Below, in pieces: positions 7,063 through 14,476 of a stretch of DNA of 37,555 nucleotides (its first letter is position 1; every line of letters starts with the position of its first letter). The DNA lies in assembly GCF_003688935.1 (NCBI RefSeq), contig NZ_REGE01000017.1, positions 1-37,555 on the forward strand. The letters are read 5' to 3'. Made by a program: the position numbers and the translations under genes. The notes below the pieces were generated by a model. It was given only the letters and a program-made list of their open reading frames with translations. It searched no databases and was not told the origin of the DNA. Source of the stretch: Corynebacterium macginleyi. Its GTDB lineage: Bacteria > Actinomycetota > Actinomycetes > Mycobacteriales > Mycobacteriaceae.

Positions 7063-7650
7063 ATGAACCAGTTTGAAAACCTCCGCCAGGACCTGCAGAT
7101 CAAGTATGGTCACGCATATACCCGCGCTGAAATCGACGGGAAGTTGGACGAGGTCATCGCCAAGCACACCGCCGCCGCCGAGCTCGCGGAGTTCATTCCA
7201 GTGTTGGTGGAACGCGAGGTGCGCGAGTTCTTTGGCGCCCACCGCATCCACGTTCGCTTTGCTGCGGGCAATAACCATGCCCTAGCCAAGGCCGCCGCGG
7301 ATCTCACCAGAAAGCACGCGGGGGAGGCGCTGTACGTCGATACCGCCGCCGCCCACCCGGAAAATGACGGCAATGATTACTTGGCTCATGTCATGAATGA
7401 GCGTGGGATGGGCCAAGCGCCCAAGAAATACCTCGAAGAGGTGCGGACCGTGGCCATGCCGGACTACATCGTCTACTTGGGCCGTGAGGTCGAGCGCGAG
7501 GAGGCTGGCAAAGACATCAAGATTTGGGACATCGCCGCGGCTGAGACCGTCGAGCAGGCTCGCGAGCTTGCTGATGACCTAGAAGCCCGCGTGTACTACA
7601 TGCTGAACAAGCTGGGTATTGACCCGGTAACCGAGCGTGTGAGCGTGTAA
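7063..7650 (+). CDS. LMW-phosphatase/ArsC-like protein lacking the catalytic P-loop
   Basis: The 195-residue protein aligns by eye with actinobacterial arsenate reductases that carry an N-terminal three-helix bundle. Residues 20-57 (YTRAEIDGKLDEV ... EFIPVLVEREVREFF) match that bundle. From residue 62 the low-molecular-weight tyrosine phosphatase fold follows: a hydrophobic strand, a loop, helices, KKYLEEVRTVAMPDYIVYLG, KIWDIAAAE and a long final helix with ARELADDLEARV. Where active enzymes have C-x-G-N-x-x-R, this one reads AAGNNHAL (residues 67-74): both the Cys nucleophile and the Arg are gone. It should be inactive as a phosphatase or reductase and may bind a ligand or partner. AGGAAAGGGG gives a strong ribosome site. 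It is monocistronic, with its own terminator. The fold call is an inference from sequence pattern. Confidence 0.7.
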   Translation: MNQFENLRQDLQIKYGHAYTRAEIDGKLDEVIAKHTAAAELAEFIPVLVEREVREFFGAHRIHVRFAAGNNHALAKAAADLTRKHAGEALYVDTAAAHPENDGNDYLAHVMNERGMGQAPKKYLEEVRTVAMPDYIVYLGREVEREEAGKDIKIWDIAAAETVEQARELADDLEARVYYMLNKLGIDPVTERVSV

Positions 7651-7669
7651 GCCGCACCATAAAGCATTG

Positions 7670-7704
7670 GGCCGAGGAGGAATTCCTCGGCCTTCCTTTT
7701 TGTT
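7670..7704 (+). terminator. Rho-independent terminator
   Basis: GGCCGAGGA (7670-7678) pairs with TCCTCGGCC (7684-7692) around a 5-nt loop, followed by TTCCTTTTTGTTTT. It closes the transcript of the ArsC-like gene and separates it from glfT2. Confidence 0.92.
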
Positions 7705-7794
7705 TTGCCGGGAAAATGGAGCGAAACTCAGAGCCAGGCACCAATGTCCGCGTGTAAACTCGAGCGGCCGCGCGAAAGCAACTACGCTAAGTCC

Positions 7795-7823
7795 TTGACC
7801 GCTGTTTAAATCGTTTAGAGAAT
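7795..7823 (+). promoter_or_regulatory. Predicted glfT2 promoter, probably leaderless
   Basis: TTGACC (7795-7800) is spaced 17 nt from GAGAAT (7818-7823). The GTG start of glfT2 lies 11 nt beyond the -10 box and no Shine-Dalgarno sequence is present, so transcription and translation may start together. Confidence 0.5.
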
Positions 7824-7833
7824 CGAAGTAATC

Positions 7834-9786
7834 GTGACTGCCAACAACACCTCGGCCTACGAGCCCCTGCAGCGAATCTTGCTGCCCAAGCGCGGCGAAC
7901 CCCGTGATGTACGCATGCTCTACCTCATCGAGGCGGAGCATAACCGCGAGCGCTTGAGCTGGACACACCGCACCGCCGTGACCATCCCGGCCGGTGCCGA
8001 AGCTTCCTTTGAAACCTACTTCAATGCCTTCCCGGCCTCTTACTGGCGCCGTTGGTCGCAATTGCGCTCGGTGGTGTTAAGCCTTGATATCGAGGGCCAT
8101 GCCAACATTTCTTTGTACCGCTCCAAGCAGGATGGCCAGCGCATTTCCGTGGCCAACCACCTCGTGAGCACCGGCCACCACGAATTTGAACTGCCGTTGA
8201 AGAACTTCGAGGACGGCGGCTGGCTGTGGTTCGATATCACCGCGGAAAAGGAAACCACCTTGACGGATGCGGCCTGGTGCTCCCCGCATGCCCCGGCGGC
8301 ACAGACGCTTCCCGATGGCAGCAAGATCGCCCCCTCCGAAAAGCGCGTCGCCGTGGGCATTCCCACTTTTAACCGTCCCACGGATGCTGTTGCTGCCCTG
8401 CAGGCGCTGGCAGAAGATCCTGTCGTGGATGAGATCATTGACGTCGTCCTCATGCCCGACCAAGGCAATCAGCACCCGGCCGATGAGCCTGGCTATGATG
8501 AGGCGGTAGCGCACTTTGGCGGTCGCTTTCGCGAATTCCGCCAGGGCAACCTTGGCGGGTCCGGCGGCTATTCCCGCATCATGTATGAGGCGTTGGAAAA
8601 TACGGACTCGCCTTTCATCTTGTATATGGACGATGACATCGCCATTGAGCCGGACTCCGTGCTGCGCGCGGTGCAGGCCGCGCGCTATGCGGATAAGCCG
8701 ATTATCGTTGGCGGACAGATGCTCAACCTGCAGGACCGCTCGCAGCTGCGTACCACGGGTGAGCAGGTCAACCGATCCGATTTTATGTGGGGCGCCGCGC
8801 CGCACGCGGTGTACGACCACGACTTTGCCAAGTACCCACTGCGGGCCATCGGCACGCGGGAGACCCACCTGGATCCAAAGAAGTACGATTCCCGCGCTCT
8901 GCACCGCCGCGTGGACGTAGAATACAACGGCTGGTGGATGTGCCTCTTCCCGCGCGTGGTGGCAGAGACCAACGGCCAGCCGCTGCCGCTATTTATCAAA
9001 TGGGACGATACTGAATACTCCCTGCGCGCCGCCCGCAATGGTTTTCCTACGGTGACATGGCCAGGCGCTGCCATCTGGCACATGGCCTGGGCGGATAAGG
9101 ATGATGCCATTGATTGGCAGGCCTATTTCCACCTACGTAACCGCCTGATCGTGGCCTCGTTGTACCACGATGGCGCAGTGGCGGGCATTACCAAATCCAT
9201 CTTTAAGTCCACGCTCAAGCACACCATGTGCATGGAATACTCCACCATGGCCATCCAAATTGAGGCTATGAAGGACTTCCTGGCTGGGCCGGATCACCTT
9301 TTCGATATCTTGGACACATCGCTGCCGCGCATTGCGGAGATCCGCAAAAACTACTCGGATGCGGTCGTCATCGAATCCGCAGACCAACTGCCGGCACCGA
9401 CTGGTGCGCCGGGCGTTCCTACCCGCAATATCGGCGGACGCTTGGGCAAGGTTAAAAAGTTGCCGTGGATGGCCAAGAGCCTTAAGCACCTGCTGAGCAA
9501 GGAGGATCCGGCGCACCACGCGAAACCACAGTTGAATCTCACCTCAGAAGAGGCACACTGGTTTACCCTTTCTCGCCTTGATTCCGCCACTGTGTCAACG
9601 GCTGGCGGCACGGGCGTGGCCTTCCGCAAGCGCGACCGCGATTTAGCCAAGGATCTTATCGCCGAATCTCGCAGACTGCTAAAGGAAATTGAAGAAAACT
9701 TCGATGAACTGCGGGCACAATACCGCGCCGCGTTGCCGGAATTGACCGCGCGATCCTCCTGGAAGAAGGTGTTTGATGCCCAATAA
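7834..9786 (+). CDS. glfT2: Galactofuranosyltransferase GlfT2
   Basis: This processive enzyme polymerises the galactan of arabinogalactan from UDP-galactofuranose on the inner face of the membrane. The 650-residue protein has an N-terminal beta-rich domain and then a GT2 fold opening with GIPTFNRP. The metal-binding MDDDI has Asp at 266-268. IKWDDTEYSLR gives the catalytic Asp pair at 391-392 and WHMAW gives His at 416, then QAYFHLRNRL. These agree with D256-D258, D371/D372 and H396 of the M. tuberculosis enzyme at a nearly constant offset. The start is GTG. It leads a tight run with the PAP2 and ubiA genes (11- and 4-nt overlaps). The UDP-galactopyranose mutase gene glf, a usual neighbour in relatives, is not next to it here. 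Confidence 0.95.
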   Translation: MTANNTSAYEPLQRILLPKRGEPRDVRMLYLIEAEHNRERLSWTHRTAVTIPAGAEASFETYFNAFPASYWRRWSQLRSVVLSLDIEGHANISLYRSKQDGQRISVANHLVSTGHHEFELPLKNFEDGGWLWFDITAEKETTLTDAAWCSPHAPAAQTLPDGSKIAPSEKRVAVGIPTFNRPTDAVAALQALAEDPVVDEIIDVVLMPDQGNQHPADEPGYDEAVAHFGGRFREFRQGNLGGSGGYSRIMYEALENTDSPFILYMDDDIAIEPDSVLRAVQAARYADKPIIVGGQMLNLQDRSQLRTTGEQVNRSDFMWGAAPHAVYDHDFAKYPLRAIGTRETHLDPKKYDSRALHRRVDVEYNGWWMCLFPRVVAETNGQPLPLFIKWDDTEYSLRAARNGFPTVTWPGAAIWHMAWADKDDAIDWQAYFHLRNRLIVASLYHDGAVAGITKSIFKSTLKHTMCMEYSTMAIQIEAMKDFLAGPDHLFDILDTSLPRIAEIRKNYSDAVVIESADQLPAPTGAPGVPTRNIGGRLGKVKKLPWMAKSLKHLLSKEDPAHHAKPQLNLTSEEAHWFTLSRLDSATVSTAGGTGVAFRKRDRDLAKDLIAESRRLLKEIEENFDELRAQYRAALPELTARSSWKKVFDAQ

Positions 9787-10288
9787 ACTCTCTATTGCAG
9801 AATCCCGCGTTTTAGAGTCCATCCAAAACGCCGCTTTTGACGCGCCGGGAGTACTGCCCACCGCACGGGGTTTGAGCCACTTGGGCGAGCACGCCCTGGG
9901 CTGGATGGGCATCGCAGCTCTAGGGGCTGGCCTGGACAAGCAGCGTCGGGAGGAATGGGTTCGAATCGGTGCCGCGGCGTTTACCGCGCATGCGGCAAGC
10001 GTGGTACTCAAACGCATCGTGCGGCGCAAACGGCCCGATTATTCCTACGTGCGCGTGGGTGTTAAAACTCCCTCCCGCCTGTCTTTCCCGTCCTCACATG
10101 CCACCTCCACCACCGCCTTCTTGGTGGGCTTGTCCCGCCTGACGGGTTCTCGGGTGCCGCTGGTGGGAGTGCCGGTGATGATGTCATCGCGTATGGTGCT
10201 CGGAGTGCACTATCCAACCGATACCGTCGCGGGAGCAGTTATTGGCGCTGCCACCGCCTGGGCCACGACGAAGGAGAAAGAAGCATGA
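9776..10288 (+). CDS. PAP2-family phosphatase (decaprenyl-phosphoryl-ribose branch)
   Basis: A 170-residue PAP2 phosphatase corresponding by order to Rv3807c, the proposed phosphatase for decaprenylphosphoryl-5-phosphoribose. The three signature blocks are present: KRIVRRKRPDY, FPSSHATST (PSSH in place of the common PSGH) and SRMVLGVHYPTDTVAG. The hydrophobic segments between them suit a membrane protein. The ATG at 9776 overlaps the end of glfT2 by 11 nt; a TTG directly before it could serve instead. Its stop overlaps the ubiA start as ATGA. Position between glfT2 and ubiA supports a role in making the arabinose donor. Confidence 0.9.
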   Translation: MPNKLSIAESRVLESIQNAAFDAPGVLPTARGLSHLGEHALGWMGIAALGAGLDKQRREEWVRIGAAAFTAHAASVVLKRIVRRKRPDYSYVRVGVKTPSRLSFPSSHATSTTAFLVGLSRLTGSRVPLVGVPVMMSSRMVLGVHYPTDTVAGAVIGAATAWATTKEKEA

Positions 10289-11265
10289 GTGAGGCTGAGA
10301 ACCAGCACTTTCTCTATTCTGAGCCGCATACGGCAGGTGTTGATACCGGCCGCATGCGCAAGCCGCCAAAGAATTTGGTTGATGGCATGGTTAAGGCCCT
10401 GCGCCCGAAGCAATGGGTAAAAAACATCCTCGTCCTGGCCGCGCCCGCCGCGGCCGGTGCGGAAGCGCTCTTTCACGGGCGGGTGCTTGTGGATGTCCTC
10501 TTGGCCTTCATTGTCTTCTGCCTTGGCGCTTCTTCCATTTATCTGATCAATGATGCCAAGGATTGGCGCGAGGATCGGGAACACCCCACCAAGCGCTTCC
10601 GGCCGATTGCCTCCGGCGTGCTGCCTATCAAGGTGGCTTATACCATGGCCTTGGTACTCATTGGCCTGTCCATTGGGTTGTCCTTCTTGGCCACCGCGGG
10701 CCCAGCGTTAGCCATGGTCATGGCCGTTTATATCGCCTTGCAGCTGGGCTATTGCTTTGGCTGGAAGCACATTCCGGTTATTGATATTGCGCTGGTGTCT
10801 TCCGGATTCATGCTGCGCACCATGGCCGGCGGCGTGGCCGCCGATATTGAGCTCTCGCAGTGGTTCTTGCTGGTTGCTGCCTTTGGTTCGCTCTTCATGG
10901 CATCCGGTAAGCGCTACGCGGAAATCCTTCTGGTAGAAAAGACTGGCGCAAAAATCCGCAAGTCCTTACAGGGCTATACGCCAACCTACCTGCGTTTTGT
11001 GTGGACGCTGGCGGCCACCGCCGTGGTGGTCTCCTACTCCCTGTGGGGCTTTGAGCTGGCTAATGCCGCAGTCTCCGGTGGCGTTTGGTACCAGATCTCC
11101 ATGGTGCCGTTTACCATCGCTATTTTGCGCTATGCTGCCGACGTGGACCGCGGCCAGGGCGGCGCGCCGGAAGAAATCGCGTTGGGGGACCGCACCCTGC
11201 AAGTCCTTGCTATCGCCTGGCTGGCCTGTATCGCCATGGCCGTCTACGTCATTCCATTGCTCTAG
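10285..11265 (+). CDS. ubiA: Decaprenyl-phosphate phosphoribosyltransferase UbiA
   Basis: A UbiA-superfamily membrane transferase that would join phosphoribosyl pyrophosphate to decaprenyl phosphate, the first committed step to decaprenylphosphoryl-arabinose. The 326-residue protein has the first Asp-rich motif in LINDAKDWREDREHP (Asn 89, Asp 90, Asp 93), followed by TKRFRPIASG, and about eight or nine hydrophobic helices. The second loop carries GKRYAEILLVEK. The ATG overlaps the PAP2 stop by 4 nt, so the two are probably translationally coupled. Relatives in M. tuberculosis (Rv3806c) have the same neighbours. Confidence 0.93.
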   Translation: MSEAENQHFLYSEPHTAGVDTGRMRKPPKNLVDGMVKALRPKQWVKNILVLAAPAAAGAEALFHGRVLVDVLLAFIVFCLGASSIYLINDAKDWREDREHPTKRFRPIASGVLPIKVAYTMALVLIGLSIGLSFLATAGPALAMVMAVYIALQLGYCFGWKHIPVIDIALVSSGFMLRTMAGGVAADIELSQWFLLVAAFGSLFMASGKRYAEILLVEKTGAKIRKSLQGYTPTYLRFVWTLAATAVVVSYSLWGFELANAAVSGGVWYQISMVPFTIAILRYAADVDRGQGGAPEEIALGDRTLQVLAIAWLACIAMAVYVIPLL

Positions 11266-11304
11266 GCAGCGGTGTTCTTTCGATGTAGAAAATCCCAAAC
11301 GGAC

Positions 11305-11313
11305 TGATACAAT
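11305..11313 (+). promoter_or_regulatory. Extended -10 box before aftB
   Basis: TGATACAAT fits an extended -10 element (TG-N-TACAAT). The GTG start of aftB is 9 nt beyond it, implying a leaderless transcript separate from the glfT2 operon. No good -35 hexamer is visible. Confidence 0.5.
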
Positions 11314-11321
11314 CGTTTTCC

Positions 11322-13016
11322 GTGTTTAACACCGGTAACAAGGACCTCGAGCGCTGGAGTATTCTCGCCTCGGTTCTTGTCGTCGGTGTTGTGGCGTCTT
11401 GGGGTGGTTTCGCCCGCCGCTGGATCTCTGATGATGGTCTCATTGTCTTGCGCACCGTCCGCAACCTGGAGGCCGGCAACGGGCCTGTGTTCAATGTGGG
11501 CGAGCGCGTCGAAGCCAATACCTCCACGCTATGGCAATACCTCATCTTAGTGGTGCGGTGGATAAGTAGTGCTGAACTCGAGTCCATCGCCATCTACCTC
11601 GGCCTTTTCTTGGCGGTCGCGGGGATGGTGGTGGGAACGTGGGCATCTGTGACCATGCACTCCGGAATTGTGCTTCCCGCCGGCGCCTTGGTGTACATTG
11701 CGCTGCCGCCGGCCCGAGATTTTTTCACTTCCGGCTTGGAATGGGGCCTGTGCTTATTCTACTTGGCCGTATTGTGGTGGATGCTGACCATATGGGCACG
11801 GCCGCGGCGGCATGCAAGGTCCGATTCAATTGTATATTGGCTGGCCTTCTGGGCGGGACTATCGTGGCTCATTCGCCCCGAGCTTGCTCTGTATGGCGGC
11901 TTAGTGGGCATTGTGCTCATCGTGACTGCGCGTTCGTGGAAGGTCATCGCCGTTGCCGTGCCCGTGCCACTGGGGTATGAAATCTTCCGCATGGGTTATT
12001 ACGGCCTGCTTACGCCTCATACCGCCGTCGCAAAGTCTGCGGCCGATTCTGAGTGGGGTAAAGGTTTTGCGTACGTGGGTGATTTCGTGGGGCCCTACGC
12101 GCTGTTTCTCCCGCTGATCGTGCTGGCAGGCGCGGCGTTGTGGAAGGCCGATTTGCGCTCCTCGGCGCTGCGTTCCATGCACACGGTGGTCTACCTTTTT
12201 CTAGGTGCTGCACTACTGCATACGTTGTATGTGTTGCGCGTGGGAGGTGATTTCATGCATGGGCGCATGCTGCTGCTTCCGCTTTTTGCCGCGCTACTGC
12301 CCATCTTCGTTGTTAATCTGCGAGCCTGGTGGGCTGCCGCATTCTGCGCGGTGTGGGCGTTCGTCATTGTTCTGCGCGGTCACCCGGTAGATCAATCCGT
12401 CTATGAGGGTGAAATATCTGTTGTGGATGAGCGTGATTTTTGGACTTATGCCACCAACCGGCAAGAACCACCGCGTACCGCGAAGGATTTCCTCGGTATG
12501 GATATTATGGATGACTACGGAAAGGCTGTGCGGGATTTACAATCCGGCGATGCGATGACCTTCCGGTATATCAAGGACAGTGGTCAGCCTTCTTGGATGA
12601 CGGCCCCCAGGGACCCGGAACGTTCGGATCCCCCGACTGTCTACTTGCTTAATTTAGGACTGACCTCAATGAATGCACCGCTTGATGTACGCGTGCTAGA
12701 TGATATTGGGCTCAGTAATCCCTTGGCTGCGCGCCAACCACGCATTGAAGACGGGCGGATCGGCCACGATAAAAACCTCGACATTGCCTGGCAAGTAGCG
12801 GATTCTGCTGTAGATATTGACTCGATACCGCCGTGGCTGGATAAAGATGCAGCGCGAGAAGCACGCGCTGCGCTTGCCGATGCCGATTTTCAGAAACTCT
12901 TTGATTCATACAGGAAACCGCTAACGTGGAACAGATTTTGGGAAAATATTAAATTTTCCCTGACGGAGGGAAGGTCTCTTACCTTTTCTTCTGATCCCCA
13001 GGATTACCTGGGCTAA
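11322..13016 (+). CDS. aftB: Terminal beta-(1,2)-arabinofuranosyltransferase AftB
   Basis: A GT-C type membrane glycosyltransferase that would add the terminal beta-1,2 arabinofuranose units which become the mycolate attachment sites. The 564-residue protein has the acidic first loop (RRWISDDGLIVLRT, Asp 37-38) after transmembrane helix 1, GERVEANTSTLWQYL, about nine or ten further hydrophobic segments and a soluble C-terminal third. The GTG start has no Shine-Dalgarno sequence and lies behind an extended -10 box. It follows ubiA by 56 bp, the order seen in M. tuberculosis (Rv3806c-Rv3805c). Family and position agree; the exact linkage specificity is taken from the characterised orthologues. 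Confidence 0.92.
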   Translation: MFNTGNKDLERWSILASVLVVGVVASWGGFARRWISDDGLIVLRTVRNLEAGNGPVFNVGERVEANTSTLWQYLILVVRWISSAELESIAIYLGLFLAVAGMVVGTWASVTMHSGIVLPAGALVYIALPPARDFFTSGLEWGLCLFYLAVLWWMLTIWARPRRHARSDSIVYWLAFWAGLSWLIRPELALYGGLVGIVLIVTARSWKVIAVAVPVPLGYEIFRMGYYGLLTPHTAVAKSAADSEWGKGFAYVGDFVGPYALFLPLIVLAGAALWKADLRSSALRSMHTVVYLFLGAALLHTLYVLRVGGDFMHGRMLLLPLFAALLPIFVVNLRAWWAAAFCAVWAFVIVLRGHPVDQSVYEGEISVVDERDFWTYATNRQEPPRTAKDFLGMDIMDDYGKAVRDLQSGDAMTFRYIKDSGQPSWMTAPRDPERSDPPTVYLLNLGLTSMNAPLDVRVLDDIGLSNPLAARQPRIEDGRIGHDKNLDIAWQVADSAVDIDSIPPWLDKDAAREARAALADADFQKLFDSYRKPLTWNRFWENIKFSLTEGRSLTFSSDPQDYLG

Positions 13017-13153
13017 TGGAGCATGGTGAAGGAAAACACCTGAGTGCACTACACTGTATCGTGGTGAGGCTTTTGCTGAAGGGTGTTAACGATTTACATG
13101 TTCCCAGCGATGAAGCCTAAGAACAACAAGTTAGTACTTTGTGAAGGAGAAAG

Positions 13154-14173
13154 ATGATTGCCTCTCTGAGGGGACGTGCCCTATCGGTGATCATGGCAGT
13201 CGCCGTAGCGCTTGGTCTAGCCGTAGTGGCCGGCGGCACGCAGCAGGCCCACGCAGCTCACCGTGATTGGCTACGTCCGGACAACACCGGTACCTGTGAA
13301 TGGGACCCAGTTGGCTGGTGGGTGCAGCGTTGTGACGTGTGGTCTCCGGCTATGGGGCGCAATATTCCCGTACAGATCCAGCCAGCAAAGAATGGCGGCA
13401 ACGCCGGCCTGTACCTACTCGATGGACTGCGCGCGACTGACCACACCAGTGCCTGGGTTAGTGACGTTAACGCCGCGAGGACCTACGTAGAACATAACAT
13501 CACCCTCGTCATGCCTGTGGGCGGCAAGTCTTCCTTCTATGCCGACTGGCAAGCGCCGGCCAAGTACAACCCGCACGACATTGTGAACTATAAGTGGGAG
13601 ACCTTCCTTACTGCTGAGCTGCCGTTCTACTTGGAACAGCACTTCGGTGTGGCCCGCAATAATAACTCCATCGCGGGCCTTTCCATGGGTGCTGGCGCGG
13701 CTTTGACTTTGGCCGCAAAGCATAATCACCAGTTCCGGCAGGCGCTTTCTTTCTCTGGCTTCCTAACTACGACGGTTCTTGGCGCACAGACCTTCATGCG
13801 CTTTGCCATGCTCGATGCCGGTGGGTTCAATATTAATGCGATGTATGGTTCACTCTTTAACCCTAAGCGCTTTGCGAATGACCCCCTGATGCTTATCCCG
13901 CAGTTGCGCAACACCGATGTTTATATCTCCGCTGCATCCGGTATACCGGGCGCGCCTGACCTTCAGAACTACCTCCCGCAGCACCAGGCCGTCGGCGCTG
14001 CCCTCGAGGTTGCTTCCCTTTTCACTACCCGCGTGTGGGAAGGTGCAGCTCGCCTGCAGGGTCTAAACCCGACCGTGGACTACCCGGGACTCGGGATGCA
14101 TAACTGGCTGCAGTTTGGCCACCAGCTAGAGAGATCAAAGCCGCAGGTTCTCAACGTTATGAACGCCTGGTAG
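13154..14173 (+). CDS. cmt2: Mycolyltransferase, antigen 85 family, single domain
   Basis: A secreted esterase-fold enzyme that moves mycolate from trehalose monomycolate to arabinogalactan or a second monomycolate. The 339-residue precursor has a signal peptide ending near QQAHAAH. It then shows LYLLDGLRA, MPVGGKSSFYADWQ, YKWETFLTAELP, the nucleophile elbow GLSMGAGAA (Ser 177), an ALEVASLF segment that could hold the catalytic Glu, and GMHNWLQFGHQL with the His. All are hallmarks of the antigen 85 family. GAAGGAGAAAG precedes the ATG closely. The 137-bp gap from aftB suggests its own promoter. The name follows C. glutamicum usage and the orthology is inferred from gene order. Confidence 0.92.
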   Translation: MIASLRGRALSVIMAVAVALGLAVVAGGTQQAHAAHRDWLRPDNTGTCEWDPVGWWVQRCDVWSPAMGRNIPVQIQPAKNGGNAGLYLLDGLRATDHTSAWVSDVNAARTYVEHNITLVMPVGGKSSFYADWQAPAKYNPHDIVNYKWETFLTAELPFYLEQHFGVARNNNSIAGLSMGAGAALTLAAKHNHQFRQALSFSGFLTTTVLGAQTFMRFAMLDAGGFNINAMYGSLFNPKRFANDPLMLIPQLRNTDVYISAASGIPGAPDLQNYLPQHQAVGAALEVASLFTTRVWEGAARLQGLNPTVDYPGLGMHNWLQFGHQLERSKPQVLNVMNAW

Positions 14174-14188
14174 AACTTCTTGGCGTAC

Positions 14189-14219
14189 CGTCCCTCACCT
14201 CGCAGGTGAGGGGCGTTTT
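14189..14219 (+). terminator. Rho-independent terminator after cmt2
   Basis: A 12-bp stem with one G-T wobble (14189-14200 with 14204-14215, loop CGC) is followed by TTTT. It begins 15 bp after the stop codon. Confidence 0.88.
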
Positions 14220-14476
14220 GCGTATGTACACGTCCGGCACAATCTAGGAGGCGTTGGGCCGTTGGGTATTAGTTACTGACCGGGTCTATTCATAGTCGTG
14301 CAACTCAGGCGCTGTTATACGTGGTTAGATAAGGTTGCTCGGCGTGTCAGCCTATCTCAAGCCTCAAGGTCAACTTAAACTTAAGTGAACAATAGACAGC
14401 TCACGCCGCAGGCCACAGTCCGGAGGAGGGGAACCTTCGGAATGTAGCTGCGGAAAATTTTCAAGGACGTTTACCT
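14220..14476 (+). promoter_or_regulatory. Intergenic region upstream of cop1
   Basis: No gene is seen in this stretch. It holds an AT-rich palindrome CTTAAACTTAAG (14374-14385) and a G-rich segment (14420-14440) that can fold into a 7-bp hairpin. AAGGA at 14462-14466 is the probable ribosome site for cop1. A promoter is expected here because the previous transcript terminates at 14219, but no hexamer pair stands out. Confidence 0.4.
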
